Assembly: GCA_025351405.1 (NCBI GenBank)
Contig: JANXVZ010000019.1
Span: 1 to 64,000, forward strand
Reading direction: 5' to 3'
DNA length: 64,000 nt
Source of the DNA: Sphingomonadales bacterium
Lineage (GTDB): Bacteria > Pseudomonadota > Alphaproteobacteria > Sphingomonadales > Sphingomonadaceae
Both the position numbers and the translations under genes were made by a program. Positions 20,000 through 29,644 of this stretch are shown here, piece by piece; positions within the stretch are counted from its first letter, which is position 1, and every line of letters starts with the position of its first letter. Below the pieces are notes generated by a model. It had not been told where the DNA came from, made no database searches, and saw only the letters and a list, made by a program, of their open reading frames with translations.

Positions 20000-20130
20000 C
20001 TCTTTCTCATAACCGGTCCACAAACGCGCTGACTCCAAAGGTCAGCCAAATCGAAAGGTCAGGAAAACGCCTCCCGGGGCTGACCTTCCGAGCGAATATC
20101 CAATTAAAACAACCATCCCGAAAGGTCAGT
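20000..20130. repeat. dispersed repeat, copy A, between convergent ndk and purN
   Basis: The segment from 20000 to 20091 aligns with 62828-62922. Shared blocks are TCTTTCTCAT, AACCGG, several AAAGGTCA direct copies, and GGGGCTGACCTT near the end. A further AAAGGTCAG occurs at 20121. GAAAGGTCAG and CTGACCTTCC face each other and can form a hairpin. The rest of the 416-base ndk-purN gap (19906-19999 and 20131-20190) shows nothing I recognise and is richer in A and T than its surroundings. Confidence 0.75.
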
Positions 20131-20190
20131 GTTTGCTGCAGTGTCAGGCCTTGAGCGGCCGACCGACCGCATCTGGCCGAACTCGTCACT

Positions 20191-21135
20191 CTAGAACGGC
20201 AGCATCGCCAGCCGCTTGGGCGCACTCGCCCGCCAGCTACGGGTCAGCCAGTCATCGATGTGCGACCAGTCGTTGTCGCCGGTGTCGAGGCGGATGCCGA
20301 TCCAGCCCGACGGGCCGAAATAGGCGGGACGATAGTAGAGATTTGAGTCGTTTTCGATGAGTTGCGCCTGTTCCTCCAGGCCGTCGGCCTTGACCAGCAG
20401 CGCGGTGATGCCGTCGCCATGTTGGTCGCGAATGAAATAGGCGAAGAATTTGCCGCCGCGGACGAAAAAGCCGTTCATGCCGTGGGACAGCTTTTCCTCG
20501 GCCTCGGGCAGCGCCAGCGCGAGGTTGCGGATGCGGCCCAGCAACGCCTCGGGGCCGGTTTCGGCGCGGACCAGCCCGGCCAGCACGCGGGGGTAAAGCT
20601 GGTGTTCGGCATAGTGCACCCGGGTCGCCAGGCTATCGGGCGTGTCACCGGGCAGCACCGCCACCCGCGTCTGGCCAAGGATGGGGCCGCCGTCGAGTTC
20701 AGGCGTGACCAGGTGGACCGTACAGCCAGTTACGGTTTCGCCCGCCGCCAGCACCGCTTCATGGACATCGAGGCCCTTGTGCGCCGGCAGCAGCGATGGG
20801 TGGATGTTGAGGCAGCGGCCCTGCCAGCGGGCGACGAAGCCGCCCGACAACAGCCGCATATAGCCGGCAAGCGCAACATATTCGACGCCATGGCGTGCCA
20901 GTTCAGCCTCGATCAATGCGTCGAATTCGGCACGCTTGAGACCCTGGTGCGGTTGGGCAAAGGTGGGAATACCCTCGGCAGCGGCCAGCGCCAGCCCCGG
21001 CGCGGCGGGATCATTGGCGGCAACAAGCACGATCTCATAGGGGCAATCATCGGCGCGGCTGGCATAAATCAGCGCCGCCATGTTGGAACCGCGGCCGGAG
21101 ATGAGGACGCCGACGCGGGCCTTTTCAGGCATCAT
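20191..21135 (-). CDS. purN: phosphoribosylglycinamide formyltransferase fused to an MmcQ/YjbR-like domain
   Basis: Residues 1 to about 192 are PurN, which formylates GAR with 10-formyl-THF in purine synthesis: [14 protein letters not shown], catalytic Asn110 and His112 in [14 protein letters not shown], and Asp148 in [11 protein letters not shown]. Residues about 198-314 are a second domain with the MmcQ/YjbR pattern [42 protein letters not shown] and [15 protein letters not shown]. There is no stop or frameshift between the two. PurN alone is normally about 190-220 residues. The ATG overlaps the purM stop by about ten bases, so the genes are coupled. What the added domain does is unknown. 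Confidence 0.9.
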   Translation of the reverse strand: MMPEKARVGVLISGRGSNMAALIYASRADDCPYEIVLVAANDPAAPGLALAAAEGIPTFAQPHQGLKRAEFDALIEAELARHGVEYVALAGYMRLLSGGFVARWQGRCLNIHPSLLPAHKGLDVHEAVLAAGETVTGCTVHLVTPELDGGPILGQTRVAVLPGDTPDSLATRVHYAEHQLYPRVLAGLVRAETGPEALLGRIRNLALALPEAEEKLSHGMNGFFVRGGKFFAYFIRDQHGDGITALLVKADGLEEQAQLIENDSNLYYRPAYFGPSGWIGIRLDTGDNDWSHIDDWLTRSWRASAPKRLAMLPF

Positions 21136-22231
21136 GGCTCGCTGTCCATGGTGTTGGCGAACCCCAGCTTGCGGCGGCTCCCGAAACGTCGCAACCGCGC
21201 ACCCCGGCTTCGATGCGGCCGATGCGGCTGGCGCTTTCGCCGGCGGTGGTAAGTGCGGCGATTACGGCTGTGGCAGCGTCGGCGCTCGTCACCACCACCA
21301 TGCCGATGCCGCAGTTGAAGGTCCGCGCCAGTTCCCCCGCCGCAATGCCGCCCTCGGCGCGCAGCCAGTCGAACAGCGGCGGCAGCGGCGGTGCATCGAC
21401 GATGGCGCGAGCACCCTTTGGCAGCACCCGCGGGATGTTCTCCAGCAGGCCGCCACCGGTGATATGCGCCAACGCCTTGATCCCGACGCCGCCACGCAGG
21501 ACCGGCAGCAGCGCCTTCACATAAATCCGGGTCGGCACCAGCAGCGCCTCGCCCAGCGTCATCCCGGGCGCAAACGCGGCTGCGGCCGCCAGCGCATGAC
21601 CGCGATCGGCAATGATGCGGCGGATGAGGGAAAAGCCGTTCGAATGGGCACCCGACGAGGCAATGCCGATCAGCACATCACCCGCCGCCACGTTTTTGCC
21701 GGTCAATTGTTCGCCGCGCTCGACGGCGCCGACCGAAAAGCCGGCAAGGTCATAATCGCCCGCCGCATACATTCCCGGCATTTCGGCCGTTTCACCGCCG
21801 ATAAGGGCGCAGCCGGCCTGGCGGCACCCTTCGGCAATGCCGGCGACGACGCGCTCGGCAGTGGCGATATCGAGCTTGGCGGACGCAAAATAATCGAGGA
21901 AGAACAGCGGCTCGGCGCCCTGGACGATGAGGTCGTTGACGCACATGGCGACCAGATCGATGCCGACGCCATCATGGTTGCCGGTCTCGATTGCGAGCTT
22001 CAGCTTGGTGCCGACACCGTCATTGGCGGCAACCAGCAACGGGTCCCGGTACCCCGCCGCACGCGGATCGAAAAAGCCGCCGAAGCCCCCCAGTTCCGCA
22101 TCGGCACCGGGGCGGGCGGTGGCGCGGGCCAGTGGCGCGATGCGCTTGACCAGCGCATTGCCCGCCTCGATCGAGACGCCGGCATCGGCATAGGTCAGGG
22201 GCGCTGGGGTGATGGGTTTCATGTCCGACAT
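21125..22231 (-). CDS. purM: phosphoribosylformylglycinamidine cyclo-ligase (AIR synthetase)
   Basis: ATP-dependent ring closure of FGAM to AIR, the fifth step of purine synthesis. 368 residues with family motifs [40 protein letters not shown] (ATP/phosphate binding) and [11 protein letters not shown]. Start ATG 22231 (MSDMKP) or 22222. It is transcribed towards purN, with which it overlaps, and away from the DUF2066 gene. Confidence 0.96.
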   Translation of the reverse strand: MSDMKPITPAPLTYADAGVSIEAGNALVKRIAPLARATARPGADAELGGFGGFFDPRAAGYRDPLLVAANDGVGTKLKLAIETGNHDGVGIDLVAMCVNDLIVQGAEPLFFLDYFASAKLDIATAERVVAGIAEGCRQAGCALIGGETAEMPGMYAAGDYDLAGFSVGAVERGEQLTGKNVAAGDVLIGIASSGAHSNGFSLIRRIIADRGHALAAAAAFAPGMTLGEALLVPTRIYVKALLPVLRGGVGIKALAHITGGGLLENIPRVLPKGARAIVDAPPLPPLFDWLRAEGGIAAGELARTFNCGIGMVVVTSADAATAVIAALTTAGESASRIGRIEAGVRGCDVSGAAASWGSPTPWTASHDA

Positions 22232-22322
22232 TGCCCATCCCTAGCGGGCGCAAGCGACGCCGCCAACTGGTGCAGGCAACAAGTGCGCTTGGCATTCGCC
22301 ACATCGCCGTTAGAAGTGCGCG

Positions 22323-23870
22323 GTGCCTGTTGTGCTTGCCCCCACCCGCCGCCCGTTTCCGATGTTGCTTGCTGCCGTCGTGGCGCTCGCTGGCGCCGCA
22401 CCGGTGCCAAAGGCCGAGCCGCCGGCACCCTCCACCGAAATCGCCGGTGGCGCCTATGCCATCGGCGGCATCGCGGTCGATGTTTCGGCAACGACACCCG
22501 AGGATGCGCGCATGGCGGGGTATCGCATCGCCCAGCGCAAGGCATGGCCGCTGCTGTGGGCGCGGCTTACCGGGCAGGGCGAGGCAAGCGCGCCGCACCT
22601 GTCCGACAGCCAGCTCGATTCGATCGTCGCCGGCATCGAAAGCGAAGGCGAACGCTTTTCGATGACGCGCTATATCGCCAAACTTGGCGTCGTGTTCGAC
22701 CGGGCGCGCGCCAGCGACTATTTCGGCGGGATTGCCGGCACCCTGCAATCACCGCCGATGCTGCTGCTGGTGGTAACGAATGACGGCGGGGCGCGAACGC
22801 TTTACCAGTCGAAAACGCCGTGGCGATCGGCCTGGCAACGCTTTGGCGGCAGCGCTTCGACGATCGATTATGTCGTGCCGTCGGGGTCGGCGGCGGACAA
22901 TATCCAGTTGACCGCATGGCAGGTCAGCCGGCCGGACCGCCCGACGTGGCGCAATATTCTCAACCGCTTCGACGCGGTCGATGTATTGACGGCCGAAGTT
23001 CGGTTGACGCGGAGCTGGCCCGGTGGGCCGGTGACGGCGCTGTTCATCGCCCGCCACGGGCCGGATGGTACTGAGCTTGGCCGGTTCAGCCTGTCGAGCG
23101 CCGACGAAGCCGGGCTGGACGCCATGCTCGATACCGGCGTGCGGGACATGGACACCGTGTTCGCCACGGCCCTGCGCGATGGTCGGCTGCGCGCCGAAGC
23201 CGATTTGAGCGTCGATCTGAACGCCGCCGTGGCGCCGCCACCCATGATAGGCGCGGTGTTCGAAGGGGCGGGCGATGTCGAGGGCGGCGACGCGGCTGCG
23301 GCTGCGGCGAGCGTCGAGATCAGCATGGCGACTCCCGATGTCGCCACTGCCACCCAGCTTGAAAATGCCCTGCGCGGCACGCCCGGGGTTACCGGGGTGA
23401 CGATTACCAGCCTGTCGCTGGGCGGCACGACACGCGCCCTCGTCAGCTACGCCGGCAGCCGCGAAGCATTGGCGCTGGCGCTCGATTCCCGCGGCCTCCG
23501 ATTGTTGACCGAAAACGGTATCGCCATCTTGCGCCGCCGGCGGGAGGGCGAAGCAGCGCTGCCCCGCCCCGAAGTGCTGCGTCCCGAAGGGAAGGGCGAG
23601 AGGCCGGCGGGTGATTCGTCATTGCCTGCCACCGCGGCGCCTGAAAACCTGCTGCCCGAGCCTGTGCCATCGACGCGGAAATCGCGCGCTGACCTGCGTA
23701 TCGAACCACGAGCCGAGCCGCGCGCCGAGCCGCGCGTCGAACCGCGAACAGAATCGGCAGGCAAAGGTCGTGGCCCTGTCGACTTGCTGCCGGATCCGGC
23801 TGAACCGCCAGCCGCGAAGCCGGCCGCAAAACCGCCCGCAAAGCTGCCGGCGAGGCCGGGTGCGCTGTGA
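22323..23870 (+). CDS. DUF2066-like exported protein
   Basis: 515 residues with an N-terminal hydrophobic leader (MLLAAVVALAGAA) and an extended proline-rich C-terminus. The central part (GYRIAQRKAWPLLWARLTG, SQLDSIVAGIESEGERFS, TRYIAKLGVVFD) fits the DUF2066 family, whose genes stand next to purM and hda in gammaproteobacteria, as here. Residues about 415-500 are low complexity, including four EPRA/EPRT units made by 12-base repeats at 23700-23747. The start is GTG at 22323; ATG at 22362 would still keep the signal peptide. Function unknown. The stop is eight bases before hda. Confidence 0.7.
   Translation: MPVVLAPTRRPFPMLLAAVVALAGAAPVPKAEPPAPSTEIAGGAYAIGGIAVDVSATTPEDARMAGYRIAQRKAWPLLWARLTGQGEASAPHLSDSQLDSIVAGIESEGERFSMTRYIAKLGVVFDRARASDYFGGIAGTLQSPPMLLLVVTNDGGARTLYQSKTPWRSAWQRFGGSASTIDYVVPSGSAADNIQLTAWQVSRPDRPTWRNILNRFDAVDVLTAEVRLTRSWPGGPVTALFIARHGPDGTELGRFSLSSADEAGLDAMLDTGVRDMDTVFATALRDGRLRAEADLSVDLNAAVAPPPMIGAVFEGAGDVEGGDAAAAAASVEISMATPDVATATQLENALRGTPGVTGVTITSLSLGGTTRALVSYAGSREALALALDSRGLRLLTENGIAILRRRREGEAALPRPEVLRPEGKGERPAGDSSLPATAAPENLLPEPVPSTRKSRADLRIEPRAEPRAEPRVEPRTESAGKGRGPVDLLPDPAEPPAAKPAAKPPAKLPARPGAL
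23700..23747. repeat. 12-bp tandem repeat in the DUF2066 gene
   Basis: Four adjoining 12-base units; the second (23712-23723) and third (23724-23735) are identical, the outer two are diverged. They encode repeats of Glu-Pro-Arg-Ala/Val/Thr in the proline-rich tail. Confidence 0.85.
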
Positions 23871-23877
23871 TGCGCCG

Positions 23878-24498
23878 ATGATGGCCGAGCGGCACGACCA
23901 ACCGCCGCTGCCGCTCGACTATCGCCAGCATTTCGGCGAGGGCGATTTCTGTGTCACCGACACCAACCGCGACGCAGTGGAATGGCTGGCGCAACCCGAC
24001 CGCTGGCCGCTGCCGGTTACGCTGCTGATCGGCCCCGCTGCATCGGGAAAGAGCCATCTGGCACGCATGTTCGCGGAACGTCATGCGGCGCGCGTCATCG
24101 ACGATGCCGACATGATCGCCGAGGGGGAGCCGCTTTTCCACGCCTGGAACGCAGCGACGCCGCAACGGCCGTTGCTGTTCGTCGCGCGCCGCAACCCGCG
24201 CGACTGGTCCCACGGCCTCGCCGATCTCGGCTCCCGCCTCGCTGCGTCGCCGCTGGTGCGGCTTGGCGACCCCGATGATGCGCTGTTGGCGGCGCTGTTC
24301 GCCAAGCACCTCGCCGACCGCGGCTTGCGGGTGCATGACGATGTTCGCGATTATCTGCTGGCGCGGCTCGAGCGTAGCGCCGCAGCGGTGGCAAATGCCG
24401 TCGCGGCGCTCGATATCCTGTCGCTTGCCGAGCGGCGCGACATTACCGTACCCTTGGCGCGTGCGCTGCTGGAGACCCAGTTCCGGCTGGATTTATAG
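23878..24498 (+). CDS. hda: DnaA-related regulatory inactivator (Hda/HdaA-like ATPase)
   Basis: AAA+ protein related to DnaA domain III; HdaA with the clamp stimulates ATP hydrolysis by DnaA and so limits re-initiation. 206 residues: QPPLPLDYRQHFGEGDFCVT (N-terminal QLPL-like clamp motif), Walker A-like LIGPAASGKSHLAR, ARVIDDADM in place of Walker B, and a C-terminal helical lid with AVANAVAALDILS. Starts at ATG 23878 or 23881, eight bases after the preceding stop, so it is probably co-transcribed with the DUF2066 gene. Confidence 0.87.
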   Translation: MMAERHDQPPLPLDYRQHFGEGDFCVTDTNRDAVEWLAQPDRWPLPVTLLIGPAASGKSHLARMFAERHAARVIDDADMIAEGEPLFHAWNAATPQRPLLFVARRNPRDWSHGLADLGSRLAASPLVRLGDPDDALLAALFAKHLADRGLRVHDDVRDYLLARLERSAAAVANAVAALDILSLAERRDITVPLARALLETQFRLDL

Positions 24499-24527
24499 CC
24501 GGGGTTTCACGGGCGTGTGCAAATTTC

Positions 24528-24545
24528 CTGTCATCGACCTGTCAT
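24528..24545 (+). promoter_or_regulatory. PHO box upstream of ppk1
   Basis: CTGTCATCGACCTGTCAT consists of two perfect CTGTCAT heptamers separated by four bases, the PhoB operator consensus. TAGACT at 24557-24562, 11 bases downstream, is placed as a -10 element would be at a PhoB-dependent promoter, pointing to transcription start near 24569. Phosphate-starvation control of ppk1-ppx is inferred from this site. Confidence 0.85.
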
Positions 24546-24567
24546 CCATGCTGGGCTAGACTGCGGC

Positions 24568-26742
24568 ATGGCTACAGCACCCGCAACGACGACGCCTGCC
24601 ACCTTGCAAGCGCCGATGACCGACGCCGACCGCTATTTCAACCGCGAGATTTCCTGGCTGGCCTTCAACGACCGCGTGCTGGAGGAGGCGACCAACCGGG
24701 CCCATCCCCTGCTCGAGCGGCTGCGTTTCCTGTCGATATCGGGCAACAATCTCGACGAATTCTACATGGTGCGTGTTGCCGGGCTGCGGGGCCAGGTGCG
24801 CGCCGGCATCGAGACGCTTTCGCCGGAAGGCACGACGCCGGCGCAGCAGCTCGCCGCAATCGCCGCGCGCGCCGACCGGCTGATGGAAGCCCAGCAAACG
24901 GTCTGGGGGCACCTGGTTTCGGAACTGGCGCGTGCCGACTTCCACGTCATCACCAGCGACAAGCTGACGGCGACCGAACGCAAATGGCTCGAACGGCATT
25001 TCCTCGAACAGATTTTTCCGGTGCTGACCCCGCAGGCAATCGACCCGGCGCACCCGTTTCCGTTCATCCCCAACAAGGGCTTCAGCCTTATCCTGGAGTT
25101 GCGCCGCCAGTCGGATGACGAACTGCTGCGCGCGCTGCTGATGCTGCCGTCGATGCTGCCACGCTTCATCCGGCTACCGGGTGCCCAAATTCGCTACATC
25201 AGCCTTGAAAATACCATCCGTACCTTTTTCGGCCAGTTGTTCCCCGGTTACGACCTTATCGGCGACGGCGCCTTTCGCGTTATCCGCGATTCGGACATCG
25301 AGGTTGAGGAGGAGGCCGAGGATCTGGTGCGTTTTTACCAGACCGCGTTGAAGCGGCGCCGGCGCGGCGAAGTCATCCGCCTGAAGATCGAGGCCGCGAC
25401 TCCACACGATCTCTATGAACTGGTGCAGAAAGCCCTGAATGTCGGGGAGCGTGATACGACCAGCGTCACCGGCGTCCTCGGCGTTGCCGACCTGGCGCTG
25501 CTGGTCGACGAGGACCGACCCGACCTCAAGTTCGAGCCTTACAGCCCAAGGTTCCCCGAGCGCATCCGGGAGCATGGCGGCGATTGCTTTGCCGCCATCC
25601 GCGCCAAGGACCTTGTGGTCCACCATCCTTACGAAAGTTTCGAGGTGGTGCTCGCTTTCCTCAAGCAGGCCGCGGCCGACCCCGATGTCATCGCCATCAA
25701 GCAGACGCTGTACCGCGCCGGCAAGAACTCGCCGATCGTGCGCACCCTCATCGACGCTGCCGAGGCGGGGAAGTCGGTCACCGCCGTCGTTGAACTGAAG
25801 GCACGCTTCGACGAGGAACAGAATCTCGTCTGGGCGGCGGCGCTGGAGCGTGCCGGCGTCCAGGTCGTCTATGGCTTCATGGAATGGAAAACCCACGCCA
25901 AGCTGTCGATGGTCGTCCGGCGCGAGGGTGGCGACATCCGCACCTATGTGCATTTCGGCACCGGCAACTACCATCCGGCGACGGCGCGGATTTATACGGA
26001 CCTGTCGTTTTTCACCGCCGATCCGGTGCTGGCGCGCGATGCGGCGCAGGTGCTCAACTACATCACCGGCTATGTCCAGCCGACCCGGCTCGAAAAGCTC
26101 GGCATGGCGCCGCTGACCATGCGCGGCAAGATCTACGGCCTCATCGATGCCGAGATCGCCAACGCCCGCGCCGGCAAGCCCGCCGCTATCTGGGTCAAGC
26201 TCAACAGCCTTGTCGATACCGGCATTATCGACAAGCTGTACGAAGCCAGCGGGGCCGGCGTCGAGATCGAACTCGTCATTCGCGGCATATGCTGCCTGCG
26301 GCCCGGCGTCGCTGGACTGTCGGAGAACATCCATGTCCGTTCGGTCGTCGGACGCTTCCTGGAGCACAGCCGGATCTTTGCCTTTGCCAATGGCAAGGAC
26401 CTGCCATCGCGCGCCGCCAAGCTGTACATCTCCTCCGCCGACTGGATGCCGCGCAACCTCGACCGGCGCGTCGAGGTGATGGTGCCGATCGAAAATCCGA
26501 CCGTGCACGCGCAGGTGCTCGACCAGGTCATGGTCGCCAACCTGAAGGATACCGAGCAAAGCTGGCAGCTTCGCGCCGATGGCAGCTACAAGCGCCTGAA
26601 GGGGCATGAGCCGCCGTTCAACCTGCATCGCTATTTCATGACCAATCCATCGCTTTCCGGGCGTGGTGCGGCGTTGAAAGACCCCGGCACGGTGCCAAGG
26701 CTGGTGCTGGATGACGACGAGGATGACGTCGTGGCGGGATAG
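24568..26742 (+). CDS. ppk1: polyphosphate kinase 1
   Basis: Reversibly polymerises the gamma-phosphate of ATP into polyphosphate at the membrane. 724 residues: N-domain ([20 protein letters not shown]), head domain, and two C-domains. The phosphorylated histidine is His462 in [17 protein letters not shown], and the basic motif [10 protein letters not shown] is near the C-terminus. ATG 24568 would lie at about +1 of the predicted Pho promoter, implying a leaderless message; ATG 24616 ([11 protein letters not shown]) is the alternative and begins right at the conserved domain. ppx follows. Confidence 0.95.
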   Translation: MATAPATTTPATLQAPMTDADRYFNREISWLAFNDRVLEEATNRAHPLLERLRFLSISGNNLDEFYMVRVAGLRGQVRAGIETLSPEGTTPAQQLAAIAARADRLMEAQQTVWGHLVSELARADFHVITSDKLTATERKWLERHFLEQIFPVLTPQAIDPAHPFPFIPNKGFSLILELRRQSDDELLRALLMLPSMLPRFIRLPGAQIRYISLENTIRTFFGQLFPGYDLIGDGAFRVIRDSDIEVEEEAEDLVRFYQTALKRRRRGEVIRLKIEAATPHDLYELVQKALNVGERDTTSVTGVLGVADLALLVDEDRPDLKFEPYSPRFPERIREHGGDCFAAIRAKDLVVHHPYESFEVVLAFLKQAAADPDVIAIKQTLYRAGKNSPIVRTLIDAAEAGKSVTAVVELKARFDEEQNLVWAAALERAGVQVVYGFMEWKTHAKLSMVVRREGGDIRTYVHFGTGNYHPATARIYTDLSFFTADPVLARDAAQVLNYITGYVQPTRLEKLGMAPLTMRGKIYGLIDAEIANARAGKPAAIWVKLNSLVDTGIIDKLYEASGAGVEIELVIRGICCLRPGVAGLSENIHVRSVVGRFLEHSRIFAFANGKDLPSRAAKLYISSADWMPRNLDRRVEVMVPIENPTVHAQVLDQVMVANLKDTEQSWQLRADGSYKRLKGHEPPFNLHRYFMTNPSLSGRGAALKDPGTVPRLVLDDDEDDVVAG

Positions 26743-26844
26743 AGGCTTTGTGCTTTGCCCGGCTTGCTTCATAAGCGTTGCGGACAAGCGATGCCGAAAA
26801 TCGCGGTGCAGACGAGGTCGATCCCGAACGTGGCCAGCCTATCG

Positions 26845-28359
26845 ATGATCACCCAGCCGGCGCTGCTTGCCGGCCTGCCTGCGCCGTTGCGGGGCCTCAA
26901 TGCCATAATCGATATCGGCTCGAACTCGGTTCGGCTTGTGGTTTACCAGGGATTGTCAAGGACTTCGCCAACCCTCTTCAATGAAAAGGTCATGGCTGGT
27001 CTTGGCCGCGGCCTCGCCAGCAGTGGCAGACTTGGCAAGGGATCGATGGAAATCGCCATTGGTGCCCTGGCGCGCTTTGCCGCCCTTGCCGATGCCATGG
27101 GCGTTGAAACCATGCGCACTGTCGCAACCGCTGCGGTCCGCGAGGCGCACAATTCCGGTGAATTCATCGCCCGCGTGGAGCGCGAGTGCGGCCTTTCCAT
27201 CGAGATCATCAGCGGCGAGGCAGAGGCGCGCGGCGCCGCGCTTGGTGTCATCGCCGGAATTCCCGATGCCGATGGCATCGTCGGCGATCTCGGCGGTGGC
27301 AGTCTCGAACTGATCCGCGTCGCTGGTGGCGAGGCGTTCGAACGCATTTCCCTGCCCATCGGTTCGCTGCGGCTCGATGCCGTCCGGAAACGCGATCGCC
27401 GTTCGCTGGCGCCGTTCATCAAAAGGGCGCTCGATCTTGTCGACTGGGCGGAAGCGGGTCGTGGCAAGCCCTTCTACATGGTCGGCGGGTCGTGGCGAGC
27501 GCTGGCGCAGGTCCATATCTACGACAGTGGCCACCCGTTGCCGATCGTCCACCAGTATGAAATGCCTGCAACCGCGCCGGCGTCGCTGGTACGGATGCTC
27601 AGCCAGATCGAGATATCGTCGCTGAAGGCGGTGCCGAATGTCTCCACCTCGCGGCTGCCGTCGCTGCCCGGTGCAGCGATGCTGCTTGCTGCAACGGTCA
27701 AGCGCCTTGGCAGTTCGTCGGTGATAGCGTCGGGCTTCGGCTTGCGCGAGGGCCTACTGTTCGCCCAGCTATCCGCCGAACAGCAACGTTTGGACCCGCT
27801 GATCGAGGCCGCACGCGGTGAGGGTGCCCGGCAGGGTCGTTTCGCCGAACATGGCGATTTGCTGTTCACTTGGATGAATCCGCTGTTCGCTGCCAATGGC
27901 GAGCCCCCCGCGGAACGTCGCCTGCGCCTCGCCGCTTGCCTGTTGTCGGATATCGCCTGGCGCGCGCACCCGGACTTTCGGGCGGAACGCGGCGTCGACA
28001 CGGCATTGCACGGCAACTGGGTGGCAATCACCTCTGCCGAGCGCGGCGCGCTGGCGATGGCGCTGCACTATACCTTCGGCGGCGCAGCCGACGCGCCGGT
28101 GCTGGCATTGCTTGCCAAGCTGGCTCCGCCGCAATTGCTGGCACAGGCACGCGCCTGGGGGCTGGCTTTGCGCCTGGGGCAGCGGCTGTCGGGCGGAACG
28201 GCGGCGGCATTGATGGCCAGCCATCTGGCGCGTGTCGGGGACGCCATCGAACTGCGCCTCGACGCAGGCTCGGCCAGCCTGTTCGGCGATGCGGTCGGGC
28301 GGCGGCTGAAGCTGCTTGGTACGGCCTTGGGGCTCGAAACGCGGGTGGCGGCGCCTTAG
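26845..28359 (+). CDS. ppx: exopolyphosphatase / guanosine pentaphosphatase family
   Basis: Ppx/GppA phosphatase of the ASKHA fold that removes terminal phosphate from polyphosphate (or pppGpp). About 504 residues. The N-terminal motif NAIIDIGSNSVRLVVY, RTVATAAVREAHNS, catalytic SGEAEARGAALGV and VGDLGGGSLELI are all present, followed by a helical HD-like C-terminal region. ATG 26845 leaves 18 residues before the first strand; ATG 26791 is also possible. It follows ppk1 by about 100 bases, so the same Pho promoter may serve both. Confidence 0.92.
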   Translation: MITQPALLAGLPAPLRGLNAIIDIGSNSVRLVVYQGLSRTSPTLFNEKVMAGLGRGLASSGRLGKGSMEIAIGALARFAALADAMGVETMRTVATAAVREAHNSGEFIARVERECGLSIEIISGEAEARGAALGVIAGIPDADGIVGDLGGGSLELIRVAGGEAFERISLPIGSLRLDAVRKRDRRSLAPFIKRALDLVDWAEAGRGKPFYMVGGSWRALAQVHIYDSGHPLPIVHQYEMPATAPASLVRMLSQIEISSLKAVPNVSTSRLPSLPGAAMLLAATVKRLGSSSVIASGFGLREGLLFAQLSAEQQRLDPLIEAARGEGARQGRFAEHGDLLFTWMNPLFAANGEPPAERRLRLAACLLSDIAWRAHPDFRAERGVDTALHGNWVAITSAERGALAMALHYTFGGAADAPVLALLAKLAPPQLLAQARAWGLALRLGQRLSGGTAAALMASHLARVGDAIELRLDAGSASLFGDAVGRRLKLLGTALGLETRVAAP

Positions 28360-28376
28360 CCCGATGGCCGTATCGT

Positions 28377-29543
28377 TCAGTCGCTGATCCGGCTCATCGT
28401 CAGCTTGCCGTCCTTGACCGCAAAGCCCAGCCGCCCTTCGACCAGTGCCAGCGCATCATTGCCAAAGGCATCGCGCCGCCACCCGTCGAGAACGGGCAGG
28501 CCATCGCGAACGCCGGCCGCCAACGCATCGAGGTCGTCGCCCCGAACGATGAGGCGCGGCGCCACGCCGGTCTCCTTCGATCGGATTTTCAAGAGCAGCT
28601 TCAACAGGTCGGCAATCAGCGCGCCCTCGCTCGAAAGCCCCGGGCGCTGTGCTTCCCGCGCCGGCATTTCGTCGGCCGGCAAGGGCCCCGCCTGTTCGAG
28701 CGCCGCAATCAAGCGCTCGCCGATGTTGTTGGTGGCCCAGGCCGCCGACAGCCCGCGCACCTTCGCCAGTTCGGCTTGCGTGCGCGGCGGCGTGGCGGCC
28801 AGATCGCCGAGGGTTTCATCCTTGACGATACGGCCACGTGGCACGTCCTTGTCCTGCGCCTCCAGCTCGCGCCACCGTGCCAGTGCCTTCATGCGCCCAA
28901 GAACCTCGGGCTTGCGATTGGGCAACCGCAGGCGCGTCCACGCCTTTTCGGGGTCATTGGCATATGTCGCCGGGTCGGACGCCTTGGCCATTTCGTCGTC
29001 CAGCCATTCGCCGCGGCCGGTGCGACGCAGTTTCTCGACCATCTTGGGAAACAGCTTGGCCAGATGGGTGACGTCACCAATGGCATAATCGAGCTGGCGC
29101 TCGTTGAGCGGCCGACGGCCCCAATCGGTAAAACGTGCACCTTTGTCGACCTGAACACCCGAATAGGCCGCGACCAAATTGGTATAACCGATCTGTTCGC
29201 CCAACCCGAGGGCCATGGCCGCAATCTGGGTGTCGAACAACGGCGACGGCGTCTTGCCGGTCAGGTTGTAGATGATCTCGAGATCCTGGCCGCCGGCATG
29301 GAAAACCTTGAGAACGTCATCTTCGACCAGCAGCTTGAGCAGGGGGGCGAGGTCGATCCCCGCCGCCTTGGGGTCGATGGCCGCGGCTTCCTCGCTGCTC
29401 GCGACCTGCGCCAGGCACAAATCCGGGTAATAAGTGCTTTCCCGCATGAATTCGGTATCGACGCAGACAAAGTCTGCATCGGCGAGACGATCACAAAGCG
29501 CGGCGAGGGTTTTGGTGTCGGTGACCAATGGATGTATGAGCAT
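28377..29543 (-). CDS. rnd: ribonuclease D
   Basis: 3'-5' exoribonuclease that trims tRNA precursors. 388 residues: DEDD-type exonuclease domain with FVCVDTEFMRESTYYP (Exo I), KVFHAGGQDLEIIYN (Exo II) and LDYAIGDVTHL (Exo III with Tyr), then one HRDC domain (about 200-290, LPNRKPEVLGRMKALARWRE) and a degenerate second one. ATG 29543 gives the canonical MLIHPLVTD start; an upstream frame extension is ignored. Divergent from aspS across about 100 bases. Confidence 0.95.
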   Translation of the reverse strand: MLIHPLVTDTKTLAALCDRLADADFVCVDTEFMRESTYYPDLCLAQVASSEEAAAIDPKAAGIDLAPLLKLLVEDDVLKVFHAGGQDLEIIYNLTGKTPSPLFDTQIAAMALGLGEQIGYTNLVAAYSGVQVDKGARFTDWGRRPLNERQLDYAIGDVTHLAKLFPKMVEKLRRTGRGEWLDDEMAKASDPATYANDPEKAWTRLRLPNRKPEVLGRMKALARWRELEAQDKDVPRGRIVKDETLGDLAATPPRTQAELAKVRGLSAAWATNNIGERLIAALEQAGPLPADEMPAREAQRPGLSSEGALIADLLKLLLKIRSKETGVAPRLIVRGDDLDALAAGVRDGLPVLDGWRRDAFGNDALALVEGRLGFAVKDGKLTMSRISD

Positions 29544-29644
29544 GGGATGCCATAGCGCACCCGCAGCGCTTGACAAAGCGCCAAGCGGCGTGTGTCACCC
29601 GCCGTATTCCCTGCTTCTTTGTCTGATTATCCGGAACGCTTCAC

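Noticed and set aside
19906-20190. A small gene on the minus strand running through repeat copy A towards purN
   Set aside because: The peptide similarity with copy B comes from the DNA repeat itself; the two frames differ in length and end, and no ribosome site is present.
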